Assembly: GCA_003132605.1 (NCBI GenBank)
Contig: PKYJ01000034.1
Location: 1 to 7,727 of the forward strand
Direction: 5' to 3'
Length of the DNA: 7,727 nucleotides
Origin: Peptococcaceae bacterium
Lineage (GTDB): Bacteria > Bacillota > DSM-12270 > Thermacetogeniales > Thermacetogeniaceae
The notes under the pieces: generated by a model
What the model saw: the letters and a program-made list of their open reading frames with translations, nothing else
The model's database searches: none
What the model was told of the DNA's origin: nothing
Position numbers and translations under genes: made by a program
Shown here: piece after piece, positions 6,649-7,727 of the stretch
Layout: each line of letters begins with the position of its first letter
Numbering within the stretch: position 1 is the stretch's first letter

Positions 6649-6766
6649 CCAGCGCTCAACGGGCATATTTTCCTGCATAGCAGACTGAATTGGATCACGG
6701 GGTGAAAACATGGGGGTATCGCGTGATTCCTACCTGTGATTCCTTACAAATTTCATTGAGCGCTGG
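6649..6766 (+). repeat. Perfect 11-bp inverted repeat in the peptidase-efp gap
   Basis: CCAGCGCTCAA (6649-6659) and TTGAGCGCTGG (6756-6766) are exact reverse complements, 96 bases apart. A second nested pair, ATCACG (6693-6698) and CGTGAT (6722-6727), lies between them. No coding frame is evident inside. The element could be a small cruciform or mobile remnant, or the 3' structure of the peptidase message. It lies just upstream of the putative efp -10. Confidence 0.45.
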
Positions 6767-6770
6767 AAAA

Positions 6771-6779
6771 TGGTATTAT
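6771..6779 (+). promoter_or_regulatory. Extended -10 promoter for efp
   Basis: TGGTATTAT fits TGnTATAAT with five of six -10 bases. The -35 region, about 17 bases upstream (TTTCAT at 6751-6756), is poor, as is common where an extended -10 is present. Transcription would begin near 6786 and give a leader of about 120 bases. Confidence 0.45.
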
Positions 6780-6808
6780 GGTAGCAATGAGGAATATCAG
6801 CTAGGGTA

Positions 6809-6901
6809 TTTTGAGACACGCTGCGTCAAAATCTATGAAAATAGATAAACTGGGGCAGATTACTATTTAGCAGCCTGTGACAAGGAGAGGAAACCTGCCA
6901 G
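6809..6901 (+). promoter_or_regulatory. Structured 5' leader of efp
   Basis: Three potential stems follow the putative start of transcription: TTTTGA (6809-6814) with TCAAAA (6826-6831); ATCTAT (6831-6836) with ATAGAT (6841-6846) around GAAA, a GNRA-type loop; and CTGG plus CAG (6850-6858, GG bulge) with CTGCCAG (6895-6901). The first two share base 6831. The third places the AGGAGAGG ribosome site (6883-6890) in its loop. It matches no known riboswitch class that I recognise. Confidence 0.35.
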
Positions 6902-6904
6902 GAC

Positions 6905-7462
6905 ATGATTTCCACAAATGATTTTCGCACCGGTTTGACCATCGAGGTCGAGGGAAACGTCTGGACAGTGGTTGATTTTCAGCATGTCAAGCCGGGCAAG
7001 GGTTCGGCCTTTGTACGCTGCAAGCTGAAGAATCTCCGCACCGGCGGCGTTGTCGAGAGGACCTTCCGGGCAGGAGAGAAACTTTCCCGCGCCTACCTGG
7101 AACGCAGGGAGATGCAGTACCTGTACCGGGAGGGGGATTCTTTCGAGCTGATGGACAACGAGAATTATGAACAGACCAGCCTCAGCGGGGAGCAATTGGG
7201 TGACAATGTCAAGTATCTCAAGGAAAACATGAATCTTTACCTGCTGACCCACAACGGCAACCTGATCGGGGTCGAGCTTCCGAATACCGTGGAGCTTGAA
7301 GTGGTTGCCACCGATCCGGGACTGCGCGGCGATACCGCTACGGGAGGCGCCAAGCCGGCCACCCTGGAGACCGGGCTGATCATCCAGGTGCCCCTGTTTA
7401 TCGATACGGGCACCGTGATCAAGGTTGACACCAGGAGCGGGGAGTACCTGGAACGAGCGTGA
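6905..7462 (+). CDS. efp: Translation elongation factor P
   Basis: EF-P binds the ribosome between the P and E sites and speeds peptide bond formation at consecutive prolines. The 185-residue product has full family length and all three domains: a KOW-like N-terminal domain (about 1-62), an OB domain (about 66-126) and a C-terminal OB-like domain (about 129-185) ending with the signature VDTRSGEYLERA. The tip loop KPGKGSAF places Lys32 at the modification site. In Bacillus subtilis the equivalent Lys32 carries 5-aminopentanol; no modification gene is seen here. The MISTNDFRTG start is standard for the family. The ribosome site is unusual: AGGAGAGG ends 14 bases before the ATG, while a second AGGA (6900-6903) is only one base away. 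The gene has its own likely promoter and is followed after 47 bases by the CD1247-like gene. Confidence 0.96.
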   Translation: MISTNDFRTGLTIEVEGNVWTVVDFQHVKPGKGSAFVRCKLKNLRTGGVVERTFRAGEKLSRAYLERREMQYLYREGDSFELMDNENYEQTSLSGEQLGDNVKYLKENMNLYLLTHNGNLIGVELPNTVELEVVATDPGLRGDTATGGAKPATLETGLIIQVPLFIDTGTVIKVDTRSGEYLERA

Positions 7463-7509
7463 CCCTGTTTTTAAGGATCAAGTCAAAGACGAGTCAGGGA
7501 GGTATACCC

Positions 7510-7727
7510 ATGGATGATTTGCGCAAGCGGATTGCTTACCTGCAAGGATTGGCTGAGGGGTTGAAGTTGGAGGAAGGCAAGGATGAGGCCCGGGTTATTA
7601 AACAGATGATCGATATTCTAGCCGACCTGATCGACAAGGTGGAGGAGGTCGAAGCCGCCCAGGAGGACCTGGAGGATTACCTGGAGAGCATTGACGAAGA
7701 CCTCGACGATGATGATGAAGACGGGGA
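7510..7727 (+). CDS. CD1247 N-terminal-domain-like acidic protein (3' end beyond window)
   Basis: Seventy-two codons are visible, starting MDDLRKRIAYLQGLAEGLKL and continuing as helices rich in Glu and Asp (DKVEEVEAAQEDLEDYLESI), with a final Asp run. This matches the N-terminal domain named after Clostridioides difficile CD1247, found next to efp and spoIIIA genes in Clostridia. The function is not known. The visible part has no membrane segment and looks like a charged coiled coil. AGGGAGGT (7496-7503) lies six bases before the ATG and is a strong ribosome site. No terminator is evident in the 47 bases after efp, so co-transcription with efp is likely. The window ends inside the gene, so its C-terminal part cannot be judged. 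Confidence 0.85.
   Translation, partial: MDDLRKRIAYLQGLAEGLKLEEGKDEARVIKQMIDILADLIDKVEEVEAAQEDLEDYLESIDEDLDDDDEDG

Noticed and set aside
5796..6698. 300-residue open frame antisense to the peptidase gene
   Set aside because: The same shadow effect; the sense strand holds all five M24 metal ligands.

Overview
The window looks like chromosomal DNA of an endospore-forming, GC-rich member of the Bacillota (Clostridia-like lineages). The main evidence is gene order: 3-dehydroquinase (aroQ), an M24 Xaa-Pro-type peptidase, elongation factor P (efp), then a small acidic protein of the CD1247 N-terminal-domain type. In Bacillus subtilis the same order (yqhS-yqhT-efp-yqhV) leads into spoIIIAA-AH, and I recall the acidic protein sitting just before spoIIIAA in Clostridia. 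The spo genes would lie beyond the right edge, so this placement is an inference.

Left part (1 to about 2070) is accessory in character and visibly less GC-rich. It opens with an intrinsic terminator of an upstream gene. Next comes a short ORF that appears to be a chimera: a zinc ribbon, one membrane helix and the first NHL repeat of a truncated beta-propeller protein, joined in frame to the tail of a HepT-type HEPN protein whose catalytic His is Gln. Convergent to it is a secreted PKD plus transglutaminase-like protein in which the catalytic Cys position is Arg. Near-identical short direct repeats (91-119 and 2041-2067) bracket these two genes. The right copy supplies the -35 element of a good vegetative promoter for tldD.

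Middle part (2127-4890) is tldD-tldE, the two subunits of the TldD/TldE heterodimeric metalloprotease. TldD keeps its HExxxH and distal Cys zinc ligands; TldE lacks them, as is normal.

Right part (4996-7727) is aroQ, the M24 peptidase, efp and the truncated CD1247-like gene. Three predicted hairpins crowd the aroQ-peptidase junction, including a 33-bp imperfect palindrome that runs into the peptidase N-terminus and makes its start uncertain. A 266-bp gap before efp holds a perfect 11-bp inverted repeat, an extended -10 promoter and a structured leader. EF-P relieves stalling at proline stretches and the M24 enzyme likely cleaves Xaa-Pro bonds, so this block has a proline-handling theme.

No tRNA, rRNA, CRISPR array or intact transposase was seen. 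I found no convincing new multi-gene system. The most unusual items are the chimeric ORF, the Cys-less transglutaminase-like protein and the hairpin-rich aroQ-peptidase junction.
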